From positions 1 through 50,241 of the forward strand of contig CANLPK010000012.1 in assembly GCA_947492885.1 (NCBI GenBank): a stretch of 50,241 nucleotides of DNA, read 5' to 3'. Source of the DNA: Bacteroidota bacterium. Its GTDB lineage: Bacteria; Bacteroidota; Bacteroidia; UKL13-3. Of this stretch, positions 38,795 to 48,396 are shown piece by piece. The position numbers were made by a program, and so were the translations under genes. Every line of letters starts with the position of its first letter. Within the stretch, counting starts at the first letter, position 1. The notes under the pieces were generated by a model, which saw only the letters and a program-made list of their open reading frames with translations, searched no databases and was not told where the DNA came from.

Positions 38795-40063
38795 ATGCTT
38801 CAAAAATATTTTAATGCGAAGAGTTTTTTTTTATTGGGCGGATGCTTCTTAGCATTAGGAATTCCATGTGATGGATTCCTTCGTGGTTTAGAGAATACCG
38901 GCTTGATATGCTTACTCTTCTCAGCCATCCTCAACTACAAGAATTATAAACTGTCTTCACTCTATCAACCCATCAATCTCCTGTTTATGGCCTTGTTCGT
39001 GCTTTGTGTATTTGGATATCTATATACCAATAGCATCGAAAATTTAAACAGCAAAACCGGATTGAAGGTTTTGTTTTTACTCTTTCCAATTGCCTTTTCG
39101 CAAACACCGTCGTTTACCGACTTCGCTCGTCGTCTCTTCATAGGCATCTTTGTATTTGTGATAGCGATCCTCGCCACCCTTACCATGATTGATTATGCAA
39201 TGCATTTCGAGGAATATAATATCCTTATTCAGCAATCTAAACCCATAGAAATCATTGGTGGTACTATGCATATTTATTTTAGTATGATGCTGGCCTTGAG
39301 TGTGTTTTTAGGATTGCATTTGATACAAAAGAATTTTAAAATAATATTAACCACCACCTTTGATAAGCTGCTGCTCTTTGCCATCATCATCAATATTATT
39401 GCACTGCATGTATTGAGTGCACGCACCGGACTCATGGCATTTTACGCTGCATTGGTGATGATTTTATTGCGACATACGATTCGTACTCGTAGATATAAAA
39501 CCCTCATTGGGGGCTTGTTTGCAATGATTGCTTTCCCAATGGTGATGTATTTCTCGGTGGCATCTGTTAAGAATCGTATTGATAATACCTTCGACGATTT
39601 GAACCGTTATTATAATAATGACTATGTAGGTTACTATTCCATTTCCGGCCGATTTGAAACATGGAAAGTTGCCATGCATATCTTCGAGGATCATCCAATA
39701 TTTGGTGTAGGGAGTGGCGATTTGCAACAAGATATCGAATCGCAATATCTTATCGATGGAACCCGACTGATGCGCGAAGAAACATTACCCAATTGCCATA
39801 ATCAATATATTGAAACCTTGGCAGCACACGGTATCATTGGTTTTGCTGTATTCATCTCCATACTCATCCTCATGTTTGGCATGGTGAAAAAACTACCAAG
39901 AAATAATTATTTGATGCTGGCTTTCGTCAGCTTGTTCGTGACGGGCTTTAGTGTTGAAAGCCTCATTGAACGTGAAGCCGGTATTACTCTCTTCCTATTT
40001 TTCTTCTACCTCATTCGAAATAATGCTTACGATTCGGAGATGAATACTTCCGTCGCTCCATAA
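38795..40063 (+). CDS. O-antigen ligase family protein (WaaL/Wzy_C-like)
   Basis: About ten TM segments; SARTGLMAFYAALVMI, GRFETWKVAMHIFEDHPIFGVGSGD, NCHNQYIETLAAHGIIG. Confidence 0.9.
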   Translation: MLQKYFNAKSFFLLGGCFLALGIPCDGFLRGLENTGLICLLFSAILNYKNYKLSSLYQPINLLFMALFVLCVFGYLYTNSIENLNSKTGLKVLFLLFPIAFSQTPSFTDFARRLFIGIFVFVIAILATLTMIDYAMHFEEYNILIQQSKPIEIIGGTMHIYFSMMLALSVFLGLHLIQKNFKIILTTTFDKLLLFAIIINIIALHVLSARTGLMAFYAALVMILLRHTIRTRRYKTLIGGLFAMIAFPMVMYFSVASVKNRIDNTFDDLNRYYNNDYVGYYSISGRFETWKVAMHIFEDHPIFGVGSGDLQQDIESQYLIDGTRLMREETLPNCHNQYIETLAAHGIIGFAVFISILILMFGMVKKLPRNNYLMLAFVSLFVTGFSVESLIEREAGITLFLFFFYLIRNNAYDSEMNTSVAP

Positions 40064-40974
40064 CCAAATTCATCGGTAGGGGCATCCTTTATTTCTTTGA
40101 CGTGCGTATTGGTTTTAAGCACTTTCACAATCTCATTTTTTAGCTTCAAGTTACCTACTCCATGAATGAAAGTCACCTTTTTCATTCCTGCTGCCATTGC
40201 ATCTTCCAGGTTCTTCTCAAAATACTTTAACTGCGCCTGCAAAGTTTCTTGCTTGGTTAACTGGGTATAGTTATTATGAATTTTGTCGATATGTAAGTCG
40301 ATGATGGAAAGGGGCGCTTTGAGAGCAGCGATGGTTGTTTCCACTGCTTCAGATCGTGGTTGGAAGGTGGCCAGTTTCTGAATGGCTTCTTCATTCAAGG
40401 CTTCATTAATTAAAAACAAATACCCTTGCTTTTGTAAGATGGGCGTGGCTCTCAGGTGCTTGAAGAAGCGGGAAGCAGGCACTTGCAAGTTCTTCACCAC
40501 GGGCGACCAGGCAGTTTGTTCGGGTTTGATTAATACCTGGAAATTAAATTCAGGCCAATTAGCAAACTGATCCATTGCTAATTTATCAACGCTCTTATAA
40601 TCGAAAGCATCTACCATAGCAAAGAATTTCGGTGTTAGCTGCTGGTCTTTGGTGGTATAGTAATTTACAAAAACTCGTTGGTTGGTATGGTTGATGAAAT
40701 ACAGTTCCATCTGTTGATCGTTGAGCTGAACAAAAGATGCGTAAAGGTTTTCATCGAAGCCCTTGTCGGCAGTTTTTACTTCTACCACGGCCGTTGTTGC
40801 TGCGGTATTACTAAAATCTTCAAACGATATTTTTACGATTTGACCAATTAAAACCGGAATCTCAAAATCGTTATCTACGGTAACGCCCACCATCTCATTG
40901 CTGAGGATTGCCGACACGATGCCATCCATGTTTTCGTTTACAAAGCGAACCTTATCTCCAATACTAAATTTCAT
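40027..40974 (-). CDS. DUF2027 and Smr domain-containing protein
   Basis: N-terminal KFSIGDKVRFVNENMDGIVSAI; C-terminal IDLHIDKI...KVTFIHGVGNLKLKNEIVKVLKTNTHV Smr motif. Confidence 0.9.
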   Translation of the reverse strand: MKFSIGDKVRFVNENMDGIVSAILSNEMVGVTVDNDFEIPVLIGQIVKISFEDFSNTAATTAVVEVKTADKGFDENLYASFVQLNDQQMELYFINHTNQRVFVNYYTTKDQQLTPKFFAMVDAFDYKSVDKLAMDQFANWPEFNFQVLIKPEQTAWSPVVKNLQVPASRFFKHLRATPILQKQGYLFLINEALNEEAIQKLATFQPRSEAVETTIAALKAPLSIIDLHIDKIHNNYTQLTKQETLQAQLKYFEKNLEDAMAAGMKKVTFIHGVGNLKLKNEIVKVLKTNTHVKEIKDAPTDEFGYGATEVFISES

Positions 40975-41048
40975 GGGTCAAAGGTAGTGCATAATTTCTG
41001 CGTGTATTATTCATTGTTAATTCCCGTTTAATAAGTAATCTTTGCAAC

Positions 41049-42260
41049 ATGGATATTGCCATTATTGGGGGAGGAGCCTCCGGATTTTTTTGTGCTTTGA
41101 ATATTGCGATGCAGAGACCGGATGCGCAGATCACTATCTTTGAACGCACTTCCACCTTATTGGGTAAGGTGCGAATAAGTGGTGGCGGGCGTTGTAATGT
41201 TACGCATTCGTTATTTGATGCGCGCGATTTGGTTAAGAAATATCCTCGGGGTGCGCGCGAAATGCTGAGTCCATTCATCAAATTCAATCCCGAAAATACC
41301 ATCGAATGGTTTCGACAGCGAGGCGTAACATTGAAGACAGAGCCCGACGGACGAATGTTTCCAGTGACGGATTCATCGGAAACTATTATCGATTGTTTCT
41401 TGAGAGAAGCGGAAAAATTGGGAATCCAGATTTTGATGAATGCGGGAATCACGGAAATTAAAAAAACGGAACATGCCTTCGAATTGTATACCAATACTCA
41501 ACGCTATCGTTGCGATGCCGTGGTGGTTGCTGCTGGGGGAAATATCGCAGAAGACCTTAAAAAAACATTATTGGAGATGGGACATACTTTTGTTCCATCG
41601 GTGCCTTCCTTATTCACTTTCAATGTACCCAAGCATCCCATCAATAGCCTCATGGGTGTGAGTGTGCCCATGGCAACAGTGAAGATTGCAGGCACCAAAT
41701 TAGTTGAAGAAGGCCCCATTTTAATCACCCATTGGGGATTCAGTGGGCCCGCCATTCTAAGGCTTTCGGCTTGGGGTGCCCGACATCTGGCATCGGTAAA
41801 TTATGAGTTTAAGTTCATCATCAATTGGATTCATGGAAGCACGCCAGACTATATTTTTCAAGAGCTTTCCAACTATAAGCAATGGCATCAGCAAGCCAAT
41901 ATTTTAAATTCACCCATCGATATTCCCAAGCGACTGTGGAAGTTTTTTGTGAATGATACTGGCATCGACGACCATACTATTTGGCAAGCAGTACCCAAGC
42001 ACCTATTGCAAAAATTGGCAAGAAGGGTGAGTGTCGATGAATATGATGCACGTGGTAAGACGACTTATAAAGATGAATTCGTAACGGCAGGTGGGATTCA
42101 ATTGAAGGAGCTCGACTTCAAAACCATGGAAAGTAAAATGGTTCCTGGGCTCTATTTCACAGGAGAGATTATTGATGTGGATGGCATCACCGGAGGATTT
42201 AATTTCCAGAATGCATGGACTACAGCCTGGCTGGCCGCAAATTCTTTGGCAATTAGCTGA
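41049..42260 (+). CDS. HI0933/BaiN-family NAD(P)/FAD-dependent flavoprotein
   Basis: DIAIIGGGASGFFCALNIA, LLGKVRISGGGRCNVTH, DAVVVAAGG, GLYFTGEIIDVDGITGGFNFQNAWTTAWLA. Confidence 0.94.
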   Translation: MDIAIIGGGASGFFCALNIAMQRPDAQITIFERTSTLLGKVRISGGGRCNVTHSLFDARDLVKKYPRGAREMLSPFIKFNPENTIEWFRQRGVTLKTEPDGRMFPVTDSSETIIDCFLREAEKLGIQILMNAGITEIKKTEHAFELYTNTQRYRCDAVVVAAGGNIAEDLKKTLLEMGHTFVPSVPSLFTFNVPKHPINSLMGVSVPMATVKIAGTKLVEEGPILITHWGFSGPAILRLSAWGARHLASVNYEFKFIINWIHGSTPDYIFQELSNYKQWHQQANILNSPIDIPKRLWKFFVNDTGIDDHTIWQAVPKHLLQKLARRVSVDEYDARGKTTYKDEFVTAGGIQLKELDFKTMESKMVPGLYFTGEIIDVDGITGGFNFQNAWTTAWLAANSLAIS

Positions 42261-42292
42261 AAAACCTCTTACAATTTATTATTTTCGCGCCT

Positions 42293-42907
42293 ATGAAAAA
42301 TCTCTCTCTCATTCTGAATTTGGTATTGGCGGTTGCCGTTGGCGTGCTATTCTGGTTGCATTTTAAAGGAGGCAAAGGAATTGAACCTACCAAGCATATT
42401 AACTTCGGTGATAAAAACATGCGTATCGCTTATGTCGATGTTGAAAAAATTGATAGCAGCTATAAGTTCATTACCGACAAGCGCAGTATCATGGAGAAAG
42501 AGGTGGAAGCGAGTCGTAACTCATTGGCTTCAACAGAGCAATTGCTTACTGCAGCACAAACTAAATTGCAGGAAGATGCATATCTTTTGGAGAACAATGC
42601 CAATATCAGCATGACTGATAAGTACAATAAACAAAAGGAATTGCAAGCGCGTTATGAAAAGTTTCAGCAAGACTATGCCGTATATCAGCAGCGTAAAGAT
42701 GTTATGGAGCGCGAATTAGATGCGAAGATTCAGAACTTCAATAAGGCCATGATGCAGAGCTTAGATAATAATATTAAGAAATATAATCTCGATCAGAAAT
42801 ACGATTATATCCTTACCAAACAGCAAATGTTATTGGCCAACGATAGCCTCGATATCACCGAAGATATCTTGAATATGCTCAACCAAGAATATTTGGATTC
42901 TAAGTAG
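42293..42907 (+). CDS. OmpH/Skp family outer membrane chaperone
   Basis: N-terminal TM, IAYVDVEKIDSSYKF, long coiled coil, YDYILTKQQMLLANDSLDITEDIL. Confidence 0.9.
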   Translation: MKNLSLILNLVLAVAVGVLFWLHFKGGKGIEPTKHINFGDKNMRIAYVDVEKIDSSYKFITDKRSIMEKEVEASRNSLASTEQLLTAAQTKLQEDAYLLENNANISMTDKYNKQKELQARYEKFQQDYAVYQQRKDVMERELDAKIQNFNKAMMQSLDNNIKKYNLDQKYDYILTKQQMLLANDSLDITEDILNMLNQEYLDSK

Positions 42908-43295
42908 TTTGACGTTTCAATAGTATTGGAATAATACCTCCAATGATGGTTGAAGCAACACCTAAGCCAATCATCCATTGTGGATGAAGGATTGTGAAGA
43001 AGTTCACCAAAACCACAATTAAGAATACCCCCACCGTACCATAGGCCATCTTTTTAAGTGTGGCCATCTGCATTGTCACGATGCTTCCAATTAAGCAAGC
43101 GATACCATAACTAATGGCATTGGTAATTAGTAAGTTTTTGGGCAAACTATTGATATAGGCTTCAAAATCGGCTTTGGGTAAATTGGGAGCTGGAGGTGCT
43201 ACTTGAAAGAAAGGAGGGATGGTATTCTCAATCACCATCAGTACTAAAAAAGCAGCGACGAGTCCGGCGAAAATGGCAAGTAAATTTTTATACAT
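42900..43295 (-). CDS. small four-TM hypothetical membrane protein
   Basis: MYKNLLAIFAGLVAAFLVLMVIENTIPP; four hydrophobic segments. Confidence 0.75.
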   Translation of the reverse strand: MYKNLLAIFAGLVAAFLVLMVIENTIPPFFQVAPPAPNLPKADFEAYINSLPKNLLITNAISYGIACLIGSIVTMQMATLKKMAYGTVGVFLIVVLVNFFTILHPQWMIGLGVASTIIGGIIPILLKRQTT

Positions 43296-43369
43296 AATAG
43301 AATAGGTTGCAGGCAAATAAAAAGATTTTCACCGATTAGAAAAATTTATTTTAATTCGAAGAACCGAAT

Positions 43370-44386
43370 ATGATAATTAGAAGCAAAGCCCCCTTACGTA
43401 TTGGTCTCGCCGGAGGTGGTACCGATGTGAGTCCGTATAGTGATGTATATGGTGGTGCCATCCTCAATGCCACCATCAATCTTTTTGCATATGCTACCCT
43501 CATTCCCCGTGAAGATGATACCGTTATTTTTAATGCGGTAGATAAGAACGAAATAAAAACAACCACCTTACAACAAATAGAAACATCGGGTGAATTGCAA
43601 TTATTACAAGGCGTTGCGAAATATATCATCGAGAATTTCGATACAAAAATTACTGGATTCGAATTGAGCACTTTCGTGGATGCACCAGCTGGAAGCGGCT
43701 TGGGAACCTCTTCTACTTTGTGTGTTGCCATTATATCGGCCTTTGCAGAGTGGCTTAACTTGCCCTTGGGTGAATACGATATAGCCAAGCTGGCTTTCGA
43801 AATAGAACGTAACTATTTGGGAATGGCGGGTGGCAAACAAGATCAATATGCTGCTACTTTTGGTGGATTCAATTTCATGGAATTCTCTGGTGAGAAAGTC
43901 ATTGTAAATCCACTACGTGTTAAACAAAAATACATCAACGAATTAGAGAATAATATTCTGTTGTACTATACTTCAACCTCACGCTTGAGTAGCTCGATTA
44001 TTGAGGAACAACAAAAAAATGTGAATTCTAAAAAAGATAAGAGCATTGACGCCATGCATAAACTCAAGGAGCAAAGTGTCATGATGAAGGAAGCCATACT
44101 CACCGGAAACCTCGATGTGATTGGCGAAATCCTGAATTTTGGATGGATGTTTAAGAAGCAGATGGCTGATGGAATTTCGAATACACGCATCGATGAAATT
44201 TATGAAACTGCTATTGCTCATGGTGCGAGTGGCGGTAAAATAAGTGGTGCCGGTGGTGGAGGATTCATGATTTTTTATTGTCCGAAAAATACGCGTTACC
44301 CTGTAATGCAAGCCCTGAAGTCGTTTGGGGGCGAATTTAAACGATTCCAATTTGAAGAACACGGCGTAAGAAGCTGGAAAATTTAG
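43370..44386 (+). CDS. GHMP kinase, D-glycero-alpha-D-manno-heptose-7-phosphate kinase-like
   Basis: IIRSKAPLRIGLAGGGTDVSPYSDVYGGAILNATI, PAGSGLGTSST, GASGGKISGAGGGGFMIFYC. Confidence 0.93.
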   Translation: MIIRSKAPLRIGLAGGGTDVSPYSDVYGGAILNATINLFAYATLIPREDDTVIFNAVDKNEIKTTTLQQIETSGELQLLQGVAKYIIENFDTKITGFELSTFVDAPAGSGLGTSSTLCVAIISAFAEWLNLPLGEYDIAKLAFEIERNYLGMAGGKQDQYAATFGGFNFMEFSGEKVIVNPLRVKQKYINELENNILLYYTSTSRLSSSIIEEQQKNVNSKKDKSIDAMHKLKEQSVMMKEAILTGNLDVIGEILNFGWMFKKQMADGISNTRIDEIYETAIAHGASGGKISGAGGGGFMIFYCPKNTRYPVMQALKSFGGEFKRFQFEEHGVRSWKI

Positions 44387-44397
44387 TTATACCTGAA

Positions 44398-44835
44398 ATG
44401 AGAAATATATTTTTAATTGTTTGTGCTACCCTAGTTTTGTTTGGCTGTAAAAAGAAAAAAACCGATCGCGAGAAAATCGACGAGTATATTGTTGCCAATA
44501 ATTTGACAGGTCAATATACTTCGAGCGGATTATATTACACCGTCGATGTGCCAGGAACCGGAGGCAGTCCAGCTTTGAGCAATATCGTTAAAGTAGAATA
44601 CGCTGGCTATCTGCTCGATGGAACCAAGTTTGATGCAACGAAAACAGGCGTCCCAATTGAGTTTGGCTTATCGCAAGTAATCGAAGGATGGCAAGAGGGA
44701 ATTCCAAAATACCAAAAGGGAGGCAAAGGCAAACTCATCATACCAAGTGCCTTAGGTTATGGAAGCAGTTCGGCTGGGGATATTCCTCCCAATTCGGTTT
44801 TGGTATTCGATGTTTATTTGGTTGATTGGAGATAA
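44398..44835 (+). CDS. FKBP-type peptidyl-prolyl cis-trans isomerase lipoprotein
   Basis: Lipobox LVLFGCKKKK; VEYAGYLLDGTKFDATKTGVPIEFGLSQVIEGWQEGIPKYQKGGKGKLIIPSALGYGSSSAGDIPPNSVLVFDVYLV. Confidence 0.95.
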   Translation: MRNIFLIVCATLVLFGCKKKKTDREKIDEYIVANNLTGQYTSSGLYYTVDVPGTGGSPALSNIVKVEYAGYLLDGTKFDATKTGVPIEFGLSQVIEGWQEGIPKYQKGGKGKLIIPSALGYGSSSAGDIPPNSVLVFDVYLVDWR

Positions 44836-44888
44836 TCATTCCACGATTTCTTTAATTTTAAAACCTCACCAAAGTTTTTTTTTGATTT

Positions 44889-47015
44889 ATGATTGAATTC
44901 TCCTCAGGAATTAGTTTGCAAATGCAAATTGGTATCCACCAAGTGAAGCAAGCCCTGAAGCTGTTTTCGGAAGGCGCTACGATACCATTTATTGCACGTT
45001 ACCGAAAAGATGTAACGGGTAATTTGGATGAGGTGCAGCTCTTGAAAATAATGGAACTGGCCAAGGAAGCACAAGAGCTTGCCAATAGAAAAACCTATAT
45101 CTTAAAAACTATTGAAGAGGCAGGTCAGTTGACCCCTCAACTAAAAAAGGCCATAGAAGAAGCCAATAATATCACCATCTTAGAAGATTTATTTCTTCCT
45201 TATAAACCCAAAAGAAAAACACGCGCAAGCATCGCTAGGGAGCGTGGATTGGAGCCTTTGGCTCAACTCATAAAAAAGCAAACACGCATTGAGGTTTTAC
45301 AGGAAGCAAAAAAGTATTTGGGTAAAGATTTACCAACGGTTGAATTGGTGCTCGCAGGTGCCAGAGATATTATTGCAGAGGAGATGAGCGAACATGCTGC
45401 ATTGCGTAATACCATGCGCAATTTATATCAGCGCGAAGCCATCATTCAAAGTAAGATGGTGAATGGAAAAGAAACGGAAGGAGCGAAGTACCGCGATTAT
45501 TTTTTATTTACCGAATCACTCTCAAAAATCCCATCACACCGAATGCTCGCCATCTTCAGAGGGGAGGAGGAAGGGATCTTGCGTTTGGGCATTGAACCCA
45601 ATGAAGAGCGTGCTCATTTTTTGATGGAGCGCGAATTTTTGTTTGGGAATAATGAGTCGGCAGCCCAAGTGAAACTGGCCATCAAAGATTCGTATAAGCG
45701 TTTATTGCAGCCTTCTTTGGAGAATGAATTTCGACAATCATTAAAGACTCGGGCAGATGAAGAAGCGATTCAGGTATTCGCCGAAAACCTGCGCCAGTTA
45801 TTGCTTTCGTCTCCACTGGGAAGTAAAAAAATAATGGCCATCGACCCGGGGTATCGATCGGGTTGCAAGGTGGTTTGCCTTGATGAAAATGGCAACCTGA
45901 AACATACCTCGCTCATTTTCATTCACGAAAAAAACCATAAGCTCACCGAAGCCGAACATTCAATTCGAACTTGGGTTCATGAATATAATACTGAAGCCTT
46001 TGCTATTGGTAATGGTACTGCGGGTAGAGAGACGCAGCAATTTATTCAGTCACTGCAATTAAATATTCCGGTGTTCATGGTAAATGAAGATGGGGCTTCC
46101 ATCTATTCAGCATCGGCTATTGGCAGGGAAGAATTTCCTGATTACGATTTGACGGTGAGAGGCGCGGTAAGTATTGGTCGTCGATTAATGGATCCATTGG
46201 CGGAGCTGGTGAAACTCGATCCAAAAAGTATAGGGGTTGGACAGTATCAGCACGATGTTGCGCAAAACCGATTGAAGGAACGACTCGATCAAACGGTGGA
46301 GCATTGCGTGAATAAGGTAGGCGTGAATTTGAATACTGCGAGCAAGCACCTGTTGAGTTATGTTAGCGGCATTGGGCCAGTGCTCGCCGAAAATATCGTG
46401 AGCTATAGGGCAGAAAATGGAAATTTCACACAACGAAAGCAGCTCTTGAAAGTTCCACGCTTAGGCCCAAAAGTATATGAGCAATGTGCAGGATTCTTAA
46501 AAATTCCTCAAAGCAAAAATCCACTCGATCATAGCACAGTGCACCCCGAGGCGTATTCGCTGGTGGAGCGCATGGCCACCGATTTGGGATTGAAGTTGGA
46601 GCAATTAATTTGCAATGAGAAAGAGATTTCAAATATTAAGATTTCTCAATATGCTGATGAAAAAATTGGAGTGCATTCTATTCAGGATATTCTCACCGAG
46701 CTGCGCAAACCCGGACTCGATCCACGCTCTGAGGTACAGCTTTTTGAATTTGCCAAGATTTATAAAATAGAAGATGTGGCGGTGGGAATGATTGTTCCTG
46801 GATTGGTAACCAATCTCACCCGCTTTGGTGCCTTCGTTGATATTGGGGTGAAGCAGGATGGCATGGTACACATTTCTGAGATAGCCAATCAGTATATCAC
46901 CGATCCCAATCAGGTATTGAAACTCAATGAATCCGTGATGGTAAAAGTGTTGGAAGTTGATTTAGAAAGAAAAAGAATTGCCTTGTCAATCAAACAAGCA
47001 ACTACAAAACAATAA
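44889..47015 (+). CDS. tex: Tex-family RNA-binding transcriptional accessory protein
   Basis: PFIARYRKDVTGNLDEVQL, AIDPGYRSGCKVVCLDENG, AIGNGTAGRETQQF, C-terminal S1 domain GMIVPGLVTNLTRFGAFVDIGVKQDGMVHISEIA. Confidence 0.96.
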   Translation: MIEFSSGISLQMQIGIHQVKQALKLFSEGATIPFIARYRKDVTGNLDEVQLLKIMELAKEAQELANRKTYILKTIEEAGQLTPQLKKAIEEANNITILEDLFLPYKPKRKTRASIARERGLEPLAQLIKKQTRIEVLQEAKKYLGKDLPTVELVLAGARDIIAEEMSEHAALRNTMRNLYQREAIIQSKMVNGKETEGAKYRDYFLFTESLSKIPSHRMLAIFRGEEEGILRLGIEPNEERAHFLMEREFLFGNNESAAQVKLAIKDSYKRLLQPSLENEFRQSLKTRADEEAIQVFAENLRQLLLSSPLGSKKIMAIDPGYRSGCKVVCLDENGNLKHTSLIFIHEKNHKLTEAEHSIRTWVHEYNTEAFAIGNGTAGRETQQFIQSLQLNIPVFMVNEDGASIYSASAIGREEFPDYDLTVRGAVSIGRRLMDPLAELVKLDPKSIGVGQYQHDVAQNRLKERLDQTVEHCVNKVGVNLNTASKHLLSYVSGIGPVLAENIVSYRAENGNFTQRKQLLKVPRLGPKVYEQCAGFLKIPQSKNPLDHSTVHPEAYSLVERMATDLGLKLEQLICNEKEISNIKISQYADEKIGVHSIQDILTELRKPGLDPRSEVQLFEFAKIYKIEDVAVGMIVPGLVTNLTRFGAFVDIGVKQDGMVHISEIANQYITDPNQVLKLNESVMVKVLEVDLERKRIALSIKQATTKQ

Positions 47016-47852
47016 TTATTTAGAGGCCGCTTCATGCTGCGGGAAGGTGATATATTTCTTCTTTAAGAAATTAGGCAAGATCTCGCGATGCGTAAGAATG
47101 ATTTTATCAGGGTCGTCAAGCTTATCAATCATCTCTAAGTATTTCACTTCACCAAATTGTTCAATCACTTGCGCCTTCTTCTTTTCATCGGTGAGTAAAT
47201 AGTAACGCATTCCTATACCGTCGGCTTCTGGGTGAAACTGGGTGCCATAAATTTCATCGGAGAATCGGATGGCCATCAAAGCCCTTTCCAGTGGTACATT
47301 CGGGCGTTCCTTTTCCAAGGCAAGCACTTCGGCACGTGTTTCAAAAAACTTGGTCATATTGGGCTGTATCACTTGCCATTCTCTACTATCAACAATATAA
47401 AACGTTTCTGCGAGATTTTTCAAGATGGCATCTTCTTTACCCGCTTCCGTTTTGTGGGTAGGCATCACTCCAAAAGAGGTGCTCTTACGCTGGCATACAA
47501 CTCCGTAACCATAGTTGCGGCAGAACACTTGAAAAGAGTGACAAATTAAAAAGAGGAATTTCTTCTCGTCCGATTTCTTATTGATGGATTCAATCGATTC
47601 AATCAGATGAAAGAACTTATTTTCCCAATCGCTGCCAGCGCTGTCAATGGGGCTTCCTGGGCCACCGCTGCTGATGAATACATCGAAGTTTCGTGCGTCG
47701 GGCACTTCCCCTTTACCTCTAATATCAAATATTTCGTAGGTTATAGGCAAGGCTTCATCACTTGCAAATTTCTCGATGGTTTCCTTGATTCCTCTCATGC
47801 CCTGATTCTCATGCCCGAGGTACATATCCAAAATAGCAATTCTATAATTCAC
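47016..47852 (-). CDS. class I glutamine amidotransferase-like protein
   Basis: DVFISSGGPGSP, FLFLICHSFQVFCR nucleophile region, EIYGTQFHPEADG. Confidence 0.85.
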   Translation of the reverse strand: MNYRIAILDMYLGHENQGMRGIKETIEKFASDEALPITYEIFDIRGKGEVPDARNFDVFISSGGPGSPIDSAGSDWENKFFHLIESIESINKKSDEKKFLFLICHSFQVFCRNYGYGVVCQRKSTSFGVMPTHKTEAGKEDAILKNLAETFYIVDSREWQVIQPNMTKFFETRAEVLALEKERPNVPLERALMAIRFSDEIYGTQFHPEADGIGMRYYLLTDEKKKAQVIEQFGEVKYLEMIDKLDDPDKIILTHREILPNFLKKKYITFPQHEAASK

Positions 47853-47860
47853 GATGCGAA

Positions 47861-47972
47861 GATAGTGAATCGTGGTACGTAAAACGTAATGCGTAATGCG
47901 TAAAACGTAATTCGTAGAACGTAAAACGTAATGCGTAAAACGTAATGCGTAGAACGTAAACAGTGAATCGTA
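47861..47972 (+). repeat. degenerate heptanucleotide array, 16 units
   Basis: + strand units GATAGTG AATCGTG GTACGTA AAACGTA ATGCGTA ATGCGTA AAACGTA ATTCGTA GAACGTA AAACGTA ATGCGTA AAACGTA ATGCGTA GAACGTA AACAGTG AATCGTA; no phase slips. Confidence 0.88.
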
Positions 47973-48074
47973 TTGCTTAAATCATAGAATTTTGCTCATA
48001 AGCCTATTAATGTATTTTCATATGAAGTCATCAACACCTTAGCCACGAGAACCTCTATGACTTATCGACCCCGC

Positions 48075-48226
48075 GTCCGTCGTTGCGTCTCCGACCAACG
48101 ACCGCAATGCCCTCCGGCCTTCGATGTGTTCATTGTGGAAGGCAGCTAAGGGAATGAATCATCAGCCCAAAAAGACATTGCTATACGAGAAGCGCTGAGC
48201 CGTTGGTCGGAGACGCAACGGCGGAC
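48075..48226. repeat. MITE-like element with 26-bp terminal inverted repeats
   Basis: gtccgtcgttgcgtctccgaccaacg (48075-48100) and cgttggtcggagacgcaacggcggac (48201-48226): reverse complements at 25/26 positions. Confidence 0.85.
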
Positions 48227-48280
48227 AGAGTGTTAGTAATGTGAGAAATGAAATACAGGTAAAAGCAATAGCCCCCATAA

Positions 48281-48310
48281 AAGAACCCTTCCAATATTGA
48301 AAGGGTTCTT
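48281..48310 (-). terminator. putative Rho-independent terminator downstream of the T9SS-tailed gene
   Basis: aagaaccctt-ccaatattga-aagggttctt perfect 10-bp stem, T/A-rich flanks. Confidence 0.7.
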
Positions 48311-48396
48311 TTCTAATTTAAACGGTAGGAACAATTACCAATGTTCACTAAAACACTTCCCCATCTTCTGTCATCTCTCTCTTGTCTATAAACTCA

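Noticed and set aside
47861-47972. Possible CRISPR array
   Set aside because: Seven-bp units without spacers, no cas genes in the window, no repeat-spacer architecture.
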